Positions 53,248 to 62,664 of a stretch of DNA of 64,000 bases are shown here, piece by piece; position 1 is the stretch's first letter; each line of letters begins with the position of its first letter. This DNA comes from Synechococcus sp. CS-1325. GTDB lineage: Bacteria; Cyanobacteriota; Cyanobacteriia; PCC-6307; Cyanobiaceae. The translations under genes were made by a program, and so were the position numbers. Below the pieces are notes generated by a model, which was given only the letters and a program-made list of their open reading frames with translations, did no database searches and was not told where the DNA came from. The DNA lies in contig JAHLYW010000046.1 in assembly GCA_025128135.1 (NCBI GenBank), positions 62,001 to 126,000 on the forward strand, in the 5' to 3' direction.

Positions 53248-54591
53248 TCAGAGGGCCAGGCTTTCGGGGTTGGTTTCGATCAGGGCAGCCAGATCCTTGA
53301 GGAAGGCCGCCCCGTGGGCGCCGTAGATCACGCGGTGATCGGCCGTGAGGTTCACCTGCATCTGCCGCTTCACGGCAATCGAGCCATCCGCTCCGGCCAC
53401 CACGGTGGGACGGGAAGCGGCCACCGCCAGAATGGCGCCGGTACCCGGCGGCAGGATCGCATCGAAGCGATCGACCCCGAACATGCCGAGGTTGGAGAGG
53501 GTGAAGGTGCCGGTGCTGTATTCGTCCGGCTTGAGCTGCTTGGTGCGGGAGCGGGCGACCAGGTCGGCCCAGCTGCGGGAGAGCGAATAGAGATCGGTCT
53601 TGTCGGCATCGACCAGCACGGGGGTGAGCAGGCCACCGTCGTCCATGGCCACCGCCACCGCCACGTTCACCCGGTCGGGATAGGCCATGCCGGCTTCGGT
53701 GAAGGCCACATTCACCTGGGGGTGCCTGGCCAGCACGACACCGACCGCCTTGGCCAGCAGGGCGGTCATCGTGACCCCCTTGCCCTTGACCGTCTTGTAG
53801 AGGGCATCAAGCCTGTCGGTGGTGATCGTGTAGCCGACGTGAAAACAGGGAACGCCGAGGCTGGCGTTCATGTTGCGGTTGACCGCCTGCTGCAGGGTGT
53901 TGAAGGCCACGGTGTCGCCAGGGCGCCCGAAGGCCTGGCCAGAGGCGGCGGCCGGGGCGGCCCCGTTGCCAGCGGCGGCGGCGGCAGCCGGTGCAAAGGC
54001 CGCGGTGCCTTCGGCCACCCGCGGCACGCTCACGGACTGGCCGCTGGCCAGCTCGACATCTTCGGCCTGAATGCGGCCATGGGGTCCGCTGCCCCGCAGG
54101 GATTCCAGCGCCACCCCGAGCTGCGTGGCCAGTTTGCGGGCCCGTGGGGTGGCCACCAGCCGGCCCGCTGCGGGGGGCGGGGAAGGCACCGCCGGCGGAG
54201 CAACCGCTGCAACCGCCGCTGGGGCGGGGACAGGGGGCGGAGCCGGCGCTGCAACTGCCGCTGCTACCGGGACAGCGACAGCGACCGGAACGGCAGGGGC
54301 GGCCGTGGGGGCGCTCGGGGCACTGGCCTGAGCGGCGGCGATCTCGGCCTCGGTTTCGACGATCAGACCGATTGTTTCGCCCACCGGTGCCGTTTGCCCC
54401 GCCGGCATCAGCACGGCGGCGAGGAAGCCTGCCTGGAAGGCCTCCACGTCCATGTCCGCCTTGTCCGACTCCACCACCAGCACAGACTCACCGCGGGCGA
54501 CCGGATCGCCGGGTTTCTTGAGCCACTCGACGATCTTCCCCTCCGTCATGGTGGAGCTGAGGGCGGGCATGAAGATGTCGTGGGTCGCCAA
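53248..54591 (-). CDS. dihydrolipoamide acetyltransferase (E2) of pyruvate dehydrogenase
   Basis: 447 residues. An N-terminal lipoyl domain (HDIFMPALSSTMTEGKIVEWLKKPGD, VESDKADM with lipoyl-Lys44) is followed by an Ala/Pro linker. A peripheral-subunit-binding domain (RLVATPRARKLATQLGVALESLRGSGPHGRIQAEDV) and the catalytic domain end in TADHRVIYGAHGAAFLKDL with His in DHRxxxG. It carries the acetyl group in the pyruvate dehydrogenase complex. The E1 and E3 genes are not here. Confidence 0.94.
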   Translation of the reverse strand: MATHDIFMPALSSTMTEGKIVEWLKKPGDPVARGESVLVVESDKADMDVEAFQAGFLAAVLMPAGQTAPVGETIGLIVETEAEIAAAQASAPSAPTAAPAVPVAVAVPVAAAVAAPAPPPVPAPAAVAAVAPPAVPSPPPAAGRLVATPRARKLATQLGVALESLRGSGPHGRIQAEDVELASGQSVSVPRVAEGTAAFAPAAAAAAGNGAAPAAASGQAFGRPGDTVAFNTLQQAVNRNMNASLGVPCFHVGYTITTDRLDALYKTVKGKGVTMTALLAKAVGVVLARHPQVNVAFTEAGMAYPDRVNVAVAVAMDDGGLLTPVLVDADKTDLYSLSRSWADLVARSRTKQLKPDEYSTGTFTLSNLGMFGVDRFDAILPPGTGAILAVAASRPTVVAGADGSIAVKRQMQVNLTADHRVIYGAHGAAFLKDLAALIETNPESLAL

Positions 54592-54647
54592 AATCTTGAT
54601 CCAAAGGGGCAGCGAGCACCGGCATTTTAAGGGTGCCCCGCCAGGAC

Positions 54648-55091
54648 TCAGCCCCCCTCGATCGCTTCGATCACCCCGTCGCGAACCAGAACGGCCACCT
54701 GCAGCTTCTGAACCAGGTTGTCCCCCACCTTCACCTTGCAGGCACCCTCGATCTGGCCCTGGTCGACGACCTGCTCGAAATCCAGTTCCCGCACCTGACG
54801 TTGCTGCTCCAGGAGGGTGCGCTTCTGCTCCTCCAGTTCGGCCCGCTTGGCCGCCACCTGCTGCTGCACTGAGCCCACCTGCTCCTGCACCCGCGGATCG
54901 AGCGGATTGAAGCTCTGGCTGCGGATTTCATCCACCAGCTGCTGGCCCTCCTGCTCGAGCTGGGCGAGCTGCTGGTCGGAGTTGCTCACCGCAGCGCTCA
55001 GTTCGCGCTCGGCATCCTCCTTCCAGCGGGGAGTCACCACGGCCCGCACCGTGATCGTGCGTTTGATCGTCAGCGTTTGGCCCTCGGACAT
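54648..55091 (-). CDS. YlqD-family protein
   Basis: 147 residues. LTIKRTITVRAVVTPRWKEDAERELSAAVSNSDQQLAQLEQEGQQLVDEI, then a coiled coil (QQVAAKRAELEEQKRTLLEQQRQVREL) and LDFEQVVDQGQIEGACKVKVGDNLVQKLQVAVLVRDGVIEAIEGG match YlqD. Role unknown; the family is widespread in cyanobacteria and Firmicutes. It stands alone. Confidence 0.85.
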   Translation of the reverse strand: MSEGQTLTIKRTITVRAVVTPRWKEDAERELSAAVSNSDQQLAQLEQEGQQLVDEIRSQSFNPLDPRVQEQVGSVQQQVAAKRAELEEQKRTLLEQQRQVRELDFEQVVDQGQIEGACKVKVGDNLVQKLQVAVLVRDGVIEAIEGG

Positions 55092-55137
55092 GACATGCCT
55101 GTAACAACGTTCAGGCTGTCAGCCCGGCGACCAGGGG

Positions 55138-57051
55138 TCAACTGCGGTAGATGGCCTCGATCGCCGCCGCATCCCGGCTGGTGATCCGATCACGGCGCTG
55201 CTTGAGCGTCTGGGTGAGCAGGCCATTCTCGATCGTGAACGGCTCCACCCCCGCCACGCCGGCCAATCGTTCATCGGGGCGGGATCCGGGACGGGCGGCC
55301 AGCAGCCGGTTGAACGCACCCTTGAGGGTCCGCAGCTCCTCGCGATCGAAGCTCTCCCCCCTGGGCACAACCAGAGCCGCCAGCTGGCGGCGGTCCTGGC
55401 CGACCAGCATCACCTGCTCCACCCGCGGATGGGCGACCAAGGCCTCCTCCAGGGGGCCGGGCTCGATGTTCTCGCCACTGCTGAGCACGATGGTGTCCTT
55501 GGCCCGGCCGGTGAGCACCAGGGTGCCATCGGCCATCAGGTGGCCCAGGTCGCCGGTATCGAACCAACCGGCACCATCCAGCACGGCGGCGGTGGCTTCG
55601 GGCTTGCCGAAGTAGCCCGCCATCACCTGGGGCCCGCGGCCCAGCACCCGGCCCCGTTCGCCCAGGGCCAGCAGCGCACCGCTCTCGGCATCAACGATCC
55701 GCAGCGCCGTTCCCGGCAGGGGCTGACCGGCACTGCCGCGGCGGTTGTGCCAACGGCGGCGACAGGTGAGCACCGGACTGGTTTCGGTGAGTCCGTAGCC
55801 AACCAGCAGCTCGATGCCGATCGCCTCGAAGAAGCCATCCACATGGAGAGCCAGGGCGCCGCCACCACTGATCGCCGTGCGCATCACCCCCCCCACCAGC
55901 TGCTGGCGCACCTTCGGCCAGAGCAGCCGCGAAGCGAGGGCATGCAGGGGCCAGCTGACCACCACCAGGCAGGCCGCCAGCAGGCGCTGCGGCGCTGGTT
56001 CGGGCTGCAGGGTGAGGTCCAGGGCACGGCGACGTTGCAGGGCATGGAATCGGCTCAGACCGAGGGCCCGCTCGATCAGCCGACGGCGCGAGGCCGGCAT
56101 GGCCACCAGCGCATCCTCGAATCCGGCCAGCAGCGCCTCCCAGAGGCGGGGCACGCTGATCATGTACTGGGGCCTCACCCGCTGAAGGTCGGTGCGGAGG
56201 TGCTTCAGGGTGGTGTAGGCCTGCTGGCAGCCGCAGGAGAGCAGGAAGTATTCGGCGGTGCGCTCATAGGCGTGCCAGATCGGCAGCACGCTGAGGGCCC
56301 GATCGCCCGGTCGGGGCGAGACCGCCACGCCGAGGGTGGCGAGCTGGTGGAGAAGATTGGCGTGGCTGAGCGGCACCCCCTTGGGGCGGCCGGTGGTGCC
56401 GGATGTGTAAAGCAGCGTGGCCAGCCGCAGTGCCCCTCCCGAAGGTGGCGGAGGGAGCGGCGCCGCCAGCCCCCGTTGCCGGAACGCGGCCCAGTCCAGC
56501 AAGGCGCTGACCGGGGTGGTGGTGGCTGGAGGGGCGGTGGCCGGGGTGAGCTCGGCCGGGCCATCGTCGAGAACGAGCACGAAGCGAAGCCGTTCCAGCT
56601 GGGGGTCGCTGAGCTCGAGCCGCTGCAACAGGGCTTTCGACTCCAGCACCAGGCCGATCGCGCCTGAGTCTTCGAGGATGTAGCGGAGTTCATCGAGCGG
56701 TGCGCTGCTCCCCCGCACCGCATCGGCGGCACCGGCTCGCATCAGGCCCTGGTCAGCCACCAGCCAGCGGGGGGAGTTTTCCGCGAACAGGGCCACCACA
56801 TCACCAGACCGCACGCCAAGTGCCGCGAAGGCGCTGGCAGCCGTGCTGATCGCTGCGTCGAGCTGCTGGAAGCTGAGGGTTTCAGGCGGACTGGCATGGG
56901 GCGCTTCCAGGGCCGGTGCCTCGCCGTAGCGCCTGGCCAGGGCGGGCCAGAGCTGCTCCAGGCCCACCAGCTCACTCCAGTCGGTGGCCTCAGCCAGAGC
57001 GAGCCTGTCGCGTTGATCGGCCTGCCAGTGAATCTCCGCCTTCCCGGTCAC
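55138..57051 (-). CDS. AMP-forming acyl-CoA/acyl-ACP synthetase
   Basis: About 637 residues from the GTG at 57051, chosen because upstream frame overlaps lipB. Adenylate motifs: LATLLYTSGTTGRPKGVPLSHANLLHQ (P-loop like), LLVGYGLTETSPVLTCRRRW, GWFDTGDLGHLMADGTLVLTGRAKDTIVLSSGENIEPGPLE (hinge and A8), then LVVPRGE. In cyanobacteria the single Aas enzyme of this type activates free fatty acids to acyl-ACP, which is the likely role. Catalytic Lys is in the C-terminal part. Confidence 0.88.
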   Translation of the reverse strand: MTGKAEIHWQADQRDRLALAEATDWSELVGLEQLWPALARRYGEAPALEAPHASPPETLSFQQLDAAISTAASAFAALGVRSGDVVALFAENSPRWLVADQGLMRAGAADAVRGSSAPLDELRYILEDSGAIGLVLESKALLQRLELSDPQLERLRFVLVLDDGPAELTPATAPPATTTPVSALLDWAAFRQRGLAAPLPPPPSGGALRLATLLYTSGTTGRPKGVPLSHANLLHQLATLGVAVSPRPGDRALSVLPIWHAYERTAEYFLLSCGCQQAYTTLKHLRTDLQRVRPQYMISVPRLWEALLAGFEDALVAMPASRRRLIERALGLSRFHALQRRRALDLTLQPEPAPQRLLAACLVVVSWPLHALASRLLWPKVRQQLVGGVMRTAISGGGALALHVDGFFEAIGIELLVGYGLTETSPVLTCRRRWHNRRGSAGQPLPGTALRIVDAESGALLALGERGRVLGRGPQVMAGYFGKPEATAAVLDGAGWFDTGDLGHLMADGTLVLTGRAKDTIVLSSGENIEPGPLEEALVAHPRVEQVMLVGQDRRQLAALVVPRGESFDREELRTLKGAFNRLLAARPGSRPDERLAGVAGVEPFTIENGLLTQTLKQRRDRITSRDAAAIEAIYRS

Positions 57052-57083
57052 GGTGCTTTTCAGCTGAACTGGCCCCAGCCTTA

Positions 57084-57761
57084 TCACCCCCAGAGCCTCT
57101 CCGTGCCAACCGGTGGGCGGAGCGTCAACCCGAACCGGGTGGCGATGGCCTCCCTCAGCAGCGGCTGCACCTGGTCGATGCCCAGGCCCGGCAACCAGTC
57201 GCACAGTCGGCCGACGGCTCGATCAGCCAGGCCGCAGGGAACGATGGCGGCGAAACCGGAGAGGTCACAGTTCACATTGAGGGCCAGGCCGTGCTGACTG
57301 ATCCAGCGCCTCGCCCCCACGCCGATCGCCGCCAGTTTGCGGCCCTCCAGCCAGACTCCGGTCAGGCCATCGATGCGTTCGCCGGCCAGACCGAGCTGGC
57401 CGAGCACATCGAGCACAGCCCCCTCCAGCTGGCGGAGATAGAGGTGCAGATCGGCGCCATGGCGTTGCAGGTTGAGCACGGGATAGGCCACCAGCTGACC
57501 GGGCAGGTGATGGGTGACTTCGCCACCCCGATCGATCCGGAACAGGGGGGCGGGGGGGGCGAGCGGATCGAAGCCCAGATGGGCCTCGCTGGCGCCGCGG
57601 CCCAGGGTGTAACACCTGGGGTGCTGGAGGATCAGCAGGGCTTCCGGGCCCCGGGAATCGGCCAGCAGGCGCTCCTGCAGCAACCGCTGCCAACGCCAGG
57701 CCCGCGCGAATGGTACAGGGGCATCCGGAACAAAAAGGATTGCATCGAGGCCAGGATTCAT
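57084..57761 (-). CDS. lipB: lipoyl(octanoyl) transferase LipB
   Basis: 225 residues. [23 protein letters not shown], then [26 protein letters not shown] (RGG-x-x-T-x-H-x-PGQL), [33 protein letters not shown] and [14 protein letters not shown] carrying the catalytic Cys. It transfers octanoyl from ACP to lipoyl domains, such as that of the E2 encoded nearby. The divergent hpf gene is 96 bp away. Confidence 0.94.
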   Translation of the reverse strand: MNPGLDAILFVPDAPVPFARAWRWQRLLQERLLADSRGPEALLILQHPRCYTLGRGASEAHLGFDPLAPPAPLFRIDRGGEVTHHLPGQLVAYPVLNLQRHGADLHLYLRQLEGAVLDVLGQLGLAGERIDGLTGVWLEGRKLAAIGVGARRWISQHGLALNVNCDLSGFAAIVPCGLADRAVGRLCDWLPGLGIDQVQPLLREAIATRFGLTLRPPVGTERLWG

Positions 57762-57857
57762 CGGCCGGTCTTCGTACGATGAAAACGATCGAATCGTTGA
57801 AGCAACGCTTCGATCCTGCTGCCGGCGTTGCAGCCGTCTCTCCCGCAGAGGTGTTCG

Positions 57858-58469
57858 ATGAAGCTACTGATCCACGGGCGCAATCTCGACGTCACCCAGG
57901 CCATTCGCGATTACACCGAATCCAAGTTAAACCGGGCGATCAGCCATTTCGAGGGGCTGGTCAAGGAGGCCGATGTCCACCTCTCCGTCGCCCGCAATCC
58001 ACGGGTGACCCAGCAGACCGCCGAAGTGACGGTGTTCGCCAACGGCACGGTGATCCGGGCCCAGGAACGCAGCGAAAACCTTTACGCCAGCATCGACATG
58101 GTGGCCGGCAAGCTCAGCCGCCAGCTGAAGCGCTACAAGGAGCGCCTCACCGAGCACCATGGCGGTGAGCTGTTCGCCGGCGATCGCCCGGTGGGACAGC
58201 AGGAGGACGCCCCGGACTCCCTGGAGGCAGCCGCAGCAACGGAGCTGCCCGGCGATCTGATCGGCGGTCGCGAGCCTGCCCTGCCGGCTCCCGCGGTGCG
58301 GCGCAAGTACTACGCCATGCCGGAGATGTCCCTGCAGGAAGCCCTTGATCAACTGGAAGTGATCGGCCATGACTTCTATGTCTTCCGTGACCGGCAGAGC
58401 GGCGGCATCCAGGTGGTGTATCACCGCAACCACGGCGGCTACGGCGTGATCCAAGCCCGGGAGTCCTGA
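57858..58469 (+). CDS. hpf: ribosome hibernation promoting factor, long form (LrtA)
   Basis: 203 residues from the ATG at 57858. The N-terminal S30AE domain has [34 protein letters not shown] and [28 protein letters not shown]. After a linker, the C-terminal dimerisation domain ([44 protein letters not shown]) makes 100S ribosomes. In cyanobacteria the homolog LrtA is light-repressed and dark-induced. Confidence 0.95.
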   Translation: MKLLIHGRNLDVTQAIRDYTESKLNRAISHFEGLVKEADVHLSVARNPRVTQQTAEVTVFANGTVIRAQERSENLYASIDMVAGKLSRQLKRYKERLTEHHGGELFAGDRPVGQQEDAPDSLEAAAATELPGDLIGGREPALPAPAVRRKYYAMPEMSLQEALDQLEVIGHDFYVFRDRQSGGIQVVYHRNHGGYGVIQARES

Positions 58470-58473
58470 ACCG

Positions 58474-59169
58474 TTGGCCCGCGATCGCCCCGACCTTGCC
58501 CCCTTGATCGACCACGCCCTGCTCGACCCTCACCAGGGTCAAGCAGCGATTGAAATCTGTTGTGACCAGGCCAGGCATTTCGGTTTCGCCGGCGTCTGCG
58601 TGGCCTCCCGCTGGCTGACCGTGGCCCGGGAGCGGCTCGGCAGCGACACCCGGGTGAAACTGATCGGAGTGGTGGCTTTCCCGTTCGGCGCCGTGCCCAG
58701 CCGGGTCAAGCAGGCCGAGGCTGAGGCGGCTGCCGAAGCCGGCGCCGATGAACTCGACATGGTGCCTGATTTCGGTGCCCTCGCCGATGGCAACGGCAGC
58801 GCCGTCTACGACGAGATCGGCTCGATCGTGGCGCTGGGTCTGCCGGTGAAGGTGATCCTTGAGGCGGGGCGGCTCGGCCCCGAGGCCTTGCAGTTGCTGG
58901 TGGAGGCCTCGATCGATGCCGGAGCCGCCTTTCTCAAGACCGGCAGCGGCTTCGGTCCGGCGGCCACGGTGGAGCAGGTGAGCCTGCTGCGGGAACTGGC
59001 CAGGGGACGGGCCGGCATCAAGGCGTCCGGCGGGATCACCAACCTGGAGCAGGCCTTCGCCCTGGTGGAGGCGGGCGCCAGCCGGCTGGGCACCAGCCGC
59101 GGGGTGGCCCTGATCGAGGCCATGCGGCGCCCCCCCGCCGGCCGTGAGTCCGGCGGTGTGCCGGCGTGA
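58474..59169 (+). CDS. deoC: deoxyribose-phosphate aldolase
   Basis: 231 residues, TTG or GTG start at 58474. DLAPLIDHALLDPHQGQA (DHTLL motif), FGFAGVCVASRWL, VKLIGVVAFPFGAVPSRVKQAEAEAAAEAGADELDMVPDFGAL and VKVILEAGRL. The Schiff-base Lys is in GAAFLKTGSGFGPAATVEQV, followed by GIKASGGI. It breaks deoxyribose 5-phosphate to glyceraldehyde 3-phosphate and acetaldehyde. Its stop overlaps the recO start by four bases. Confidence 0.93.
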   Translation: MARDRPDLAPLIDHALLDPHQGQAAIEICCDQARHFGFAGVCVASRWLTVARERLGSDTRVKLIGVVAFPFGAVPSRVKQAEAEAAAEAGADELDMVPDFGALADGNGSAVYDEIGSIVALGLPVKVILEAGRLGPEALQLLVEASIDAGAAFLKTGSGFGPAATVEQVSLLRELARGRAGIKASGGITNLEQAFALVEAGASRLGTSRGVALIEAMRRPPAGRESGGVPA

Positions 59170-59996
59170 GCCCGGATGGGCGGCTCGAAGGGCTTTCGCT
59201 CAAGTGCGGCGCCCTGGGTGAGAACGATCGGCTGCTCACCCTGCTCAGTGATGCTGAGGGCCTGACCCGGCTGGCCGTTCCCGGTGCCCGAAGGCCCCGC
59301 AGCAGCCTGGCGGCGGCGGTGCCGCTGTCGTTGCTGCAGCTGCAGGTGAGTGGCGGCAGCGGCCTGCGGCGGGTCCGGCAGCTCAAGGTGCTGCGCAGCT
59401 TCAGCCACCTGGCCCAACGGCTGGAAACCCTTGCCGCGGCCCAGACCCTCAGCGAGCTCGCCCTGCTGCTGGTGCCCAGCGGCGATGGGGTGGCCGGAAT
59501 CCTCGATGATCTCGTGATGCAGCTGGGTCGCCTGGAGCTGGTGGTGCAGGGCCGGCAGGACAACCTGGAGGCCCTGGCGGTGGCGGTGCAGGGCTGCGTC
59601 CACCTGCTTGCCCTGGGCGGCTACGGCCTGCCGCTGCAGAGCTGCGCCCGCAGCGGCCTGGCGCTTGATCCCCCCCTCGGCAACGGCGCCTGGCGCTGCA
59701 GCCTCCTGCCCAGCGAGGGGCTGGTGGTCGGGGCCGAAGCGGGGGCTGTGCTGGTGCTCAACGCCTCGGAACTCGCCCTGCTGCAGCGCCTGCCCCGGCC
59801 TGGTCTGCCGCGCCGCCAGGATGGAACCCTGATCGGACCGGTGCTGGTTTGGCTGCGTCTGCTTCAACTGGTGGAAGTCTGGTGCGGGGAGCATCTCGGC
59901 CGCCGCTGCCGCTCTCCCGCACTGCTGCGCGGCTGTTTCGAGCCCGCCACGCGACTGACGCTGGGCTCTGGGTCATCATTGCCGCCGAACGGCTGA
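59166..59996 (+). CDS. recO: DNA repair protein RecO
   Basis: 276 residues with a GTG start. GLSLKCGALGENDRLLTLLSDAEGLTRLAVPGARRPRSSLAAAVPLSLLQLQV is the N-terminal OB-fold typical of RecO. The helical C-terminus has ELALLLVPSGDGVAGILDDLVMQLGRLE and a CARSG-like zinc-region remnant. It loads RecA with RecR at single-strand gaps. The C-terminus is somewhat short of Cys pairs, so the zinc site may be absent. Confidence 0.85.
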   Translation: MSPDGRLEGLSLKCGALGENDRLLTLLSDAEGLTRLAVPGARRPRSSLAAAVPLSLLQLQVSGGSGLRRVRQLKVLRSFSHLAQRLETLAAAQTLSELALLLVPSGDGVAGILDDLVMQLGRLELVVQGRQDNLEALAVAVQGCVHLLALGGYGLPLQSCARSGLALDPPLGNGAWRCSLLPSEGLVVGAEAGAVLVLNASELALLQRLPRPGLPRRQDGTLIGPVLVWLRLLQLVEVWCGEHLGRRCRSPALLRGCFEPATRLTLGSGSSLPPNG

Positions 59997-60000
59997 CACC

Positions 60001-61380
60001 TTGAGCGGACTCTCCCGACCCACACCCCCGCCCGCTCCCGCCGAGGCCGTGCCGCCCAGGCAGGAGGGGATCGAGGCCGTGCTTGCCCTGCCCAGCTTCC
60101 GCAGGCTGTGGCTGGGGCAGATCTTTTCCCAGCTGGCCGACAAGTTCTACATCGTTCTGATGGTGTTCCTGATCGCCCAGTACTGGGTGACGGACACCCC
60201 CCAGGACAACGGCGCCCTGGCCGAGGCGGCGGCCAGCCTGCGACTGGATCTGGAGACCCGGACCCAGATGATCACCCTGCTGGCCACCGGGATCTACGTG
60301 GCGAACACCCTGCCGGCCATGTTCCTCGGCACGGTGGCCGGGGTATGGGCCGATCGCTGGCCCAAGCGGCAGGTGATGGTGGCCTCCAATGCCCTCCGGG
60401 CCGGCCTGGTGACGCTGGCCCCGCTGGCCCTGGTGCCAGGGCCCTACTGGCTCGGCCTGAGCTGGGGCTACTGGTGGCTGGTGGTGATGACCTTCCTGGA
60501 GTCGGTGCTCACCCAGTTCTTCGCCCCGGCCGAGCAGGCGGCCATCCCGCTGCTGGTGCCGCGCACGCGGCTGCTGGCGGCGAATTCGCTCTATCAGGCC
60601 ACCAGCATGGGGGCCACGATCGTGGGCTTCGCCCTCGGCGATCCGGTGCTGAGGCTGTTGCGCAACGGCCTGGCGGAAGTGGGTTTCAAAGGAGGAGAGT
60701 TCCTGTTGCTGCCGCTCTGCTACGGCCTGGCGGCCTTCATCATCAGCACGATTCCGATGCGTGAGGAACCGCGCCAAGCCGAAGGCACCAGCGTCTGGAG
60801 TGAAATCGCCGAAGGCATCCAGGTGCTGCGGGAACGCACCAGCGTGCGCAGCGCCATGCTGCACCTGGTGCTGCTCTACAGCATTCTGGCGGCGCTCTAT
60901 GTCCTGGCGATCAGCCTGGCCGGCGCAATCGAGGGCCTTGGACCCACCCAGTTCGGCACCCTGCTGGCGATGAGCGGTCTGGGCATGGCAACCGGAGCCC
61001 TGGCCGTCGCCCAGCTCGGCCATGGCGTCAGCCGCCGGGTGATGGCCTCGACGGGCCTGGCCACGATCGCCTTCAGCCTGGTGCTGCTGGGCCAGGTGCG
61101 CGGCAACCTGATCTTCACGCTTGGCCTCTGCACGCTGCTGGGGATCGGGGCCTCACTGCTGGCGATCCCAGCCCAGACCACCATCCAGGAAGACACGCCC
61201 GAGCCGATGCGCGGCAAGGTGTTCGGCCTGCAGAACAACCTGATCAACATCGCCCTCAGCCTGCCGCTGGTGCTGGCCGGAACGGTGGTGAGCCGCTACG
61301 GCTTGCTGCCGGTGCTGTGGATCCTGGCCGCCATCGCCTTTGTGGCCGCCCTGCTGGAGCGTCCCTGGAGGCGCTGCTAA
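60001..61380 (+). CDS. MFS transporter
   Basis: 459 residues with about twelve membrane helices and a TTG start. The N-terminal half shows SFRRLWLGQIFSQLADKFYIVLMVFLIAQYWV and the AGVWADRWPKRQVMVASNALRAGLV loop (G-x3-D-R-x-x-KR). The second half includes ALAVAQLGHGVSRRVMASTGLATIAFSLVLLG. It belongs to the family with lysophospholipid transporter-like and multidrug exporters; the substrate is unknown. It follows recO by 4 bp. Confidence 0.88.
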   Translation: MSGLSRPTPPPAPAEAVPPRQEGIEAVLALPSFRRLWLGQIFSQLADKFYIVLMVFLIAQYWVTDTPQDNGALAEAAASLRLDLETRTQMITLLATGIYVANTLPAMFLGTVAGVWADRWPKRQVMVASNALRAGLVTLAPLALVPGPYWLGLSWGYWWLVVMTFLESVLTQFFAPAEQAAIPLLVPRTRLLAANSLYQATSMGATIVGFALGDPVLRLLRNGLAEVGFKGGEFLLLPLCYGLAAFIISTIPMREEPRQAEGTSVWSEIAEGIQVLRERTSVRSAMLHLVLLYSILAALYVLAISLAGAIEGLGPTQFGTLLAMSGLGMATGALAVAQLGHGVSRRVMASTGLATIAFSLVLLGQVRGNLIFTLGLCTLLGIGASLLAIPAQTTIQEDTPEPMRGKVFGLQNNLINIALSLPLVLAGTVVSRYGLLPVLWILAAIAFVAALLERPWRRC

Positions 61381-61407
61381 TCTTCCTCATCGGAAGAACG
61401 GCGGCAG

Positions 61408-62643
61408 GTGGCCCATATCGCCTGGCTGGGCAAGAAATCTCCGTTTTGCGGCAATGTCTCCTATGGCTTGTCCACCACTGAGCGGCTCCGGGAGCGGGGT
61501 CATCGGATCAGCTTCATCCATTTCGACACCCCCTCCACGGGCCTTGGCCTCGGTTGGGACACCCTCAACCCCGATGGCAGGCAGAGCGCGGCGGCGGCCC
61601 TGAGATCCGCCAGGGGTGTCGGGCCACCTGGAGATGGCAGCCGTGAAGTGGCCCTGCCCTATCTGGTCAAGTCGCAGGTGTACACCATCCCCTCGCCCGG
61701 GGCGCAGCGGGAGCTGCGGGAATCGCTGGAGCAGCTCAAGCCCGATCTGGTCCACGCCAGCCTCACCCTGTCGCCGCTGGATTTCCGCCTGCCCGATCTC
61801 TGCCAGCACCTGGGTGTGCCGCTGGTGGCCACCTTCCATCCGGCCTTTGACGCGAGCCTGCGCAACCTCACCGCCGGCACCCAGCAGCTCACCTATCAGC
61901 TGTACGCACCGACCCTGGCCCGTTTTGACCGGGTGATCGTGTTCTCCGAGCGGCAAGCGGAGGTGCTGGCCAGGCTCGGGGTGCGGGAGGAGCGCCTGGC
62001 CGTGATCCCGAACGGGGTGGACACCGACCGCTGGCAGCCCGCCCCGGCCCATGGGGGGACGGGGGAGCTGGCCCAGCTGCGCCTGCGCTTCCAGGGTCGG
62101 CGCGTGTTCCTGTACATGGGCAGGCTGGCCACCGAGAAGAACGTGGAGGCCCTGCTCAAGGCCTGGCGGCTGGTGCGGCCACGCCATTGCCTGTTGCTGA
62201 TCGTCGGAGACGGTCCCCTGCGCGGCTCCCTGATGGCCAGTGGTGACGACCCGGATGTGGCCTGGTGGGGATACGAAGCCGACCAGGCGATGCGGGTGGC
62301 CCTGCTCCAGGTTGCCGAGGTGTTCCTGCTGCCCTCCCTGGTGGAGGGGCTGTCGCTGGCCTTGCTGGAGGCGATGGCCTGCGGAACCGCCTGTGTGGCC
62401 ACCGATGCCGGCGCCGACGGGGAGGTGCTGGAAGGTGGCGCCGGGATCGTGATCAGCACCCAGGGGGTCACCACCCAGCTGCGCACCCTGCTGCCGGTGC
62501 TGCGGGATCAACCGGTGCTCAGCGCCGAACTGGGGCGCCGGGCCAGGACCAGGGTGCTGGAGAGATACACCCTCACCCGCAACATCGAGGCTCTCGAAGC
62601 GCTCTATGGCCAGCTGGTGCCGCTGCGGTCGCTGGCCGCCTGA
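61408..62643 (+). CDS. GT4 glycosyltransferase
   Basis: 411 residues, GTG start. HIAWLGKKSPFCGNVSYGLS and RGHRISFIHFDTP form the N-terminal acceptor domain. The C-terminal donor domain has LFLYMGRLATEKNVEALLKAW-like YMGRLATEKN, LLIVGDGPL, and LLPSLVEGLSLALLEAMACGTACVATDAGAD with the EX7E pair. I associate the WLGKKSPFCGNV start with cyanobacterial DgdA-type digalactosyl-lipid synthases, but only moderately. The following gene, an acyltransferase, would fit lipid work. Confidence 0.85.
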   Translation: MAHIAWLGKKSPFCGNVSYGLSTTERLRERGHRISFIHFDTPSTGLGLGWDTLNPDGRQSAAAALRSARGVGPPGDGSREVALPYLVKSQVYTIPSPGAQRELRESLEQLKPDLVHASLTLSPLDFRLPDLCQHLGVPLVATFHPAFDASLRNLTAGTQQLTYQLYAPTLARFDRVIVFSERQAEVLARLGVREERLAVIPNGVDTDRWQPAPAHGGTGELAQLRLRFQGRRVFLYMGRLATEKNVEALLKAWRLVRPRHCLLLIVGDGPLRGSLMASGDDPDVAWWGYEADQAMRVALLQVAEVFLLPSLVEGLSLALLEAMACGTACVATDAGADGEVLEGGAGIVISTQGVTTQLRTLLPVLRDQPVLSAELGRRARTRVLERYTLTRNIEALEALYGQLVPLRSLAA

Positions 62644-62664
62644 AGCGGCAGGGCCCTGCCTGGC

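Noticed and set aside
57780..57857. Possible upstream peptide before hpf
   Set aside because: An ATG at 57780 opens a frame running into hpf in another phase, but nothing shows it is translated or conserved.
61381..61407. Small hairpin TCTTCC/GGAAGA before the GT4 gene
   Set aside because: Six-base stem without a T-run; too weak to call a terminator.
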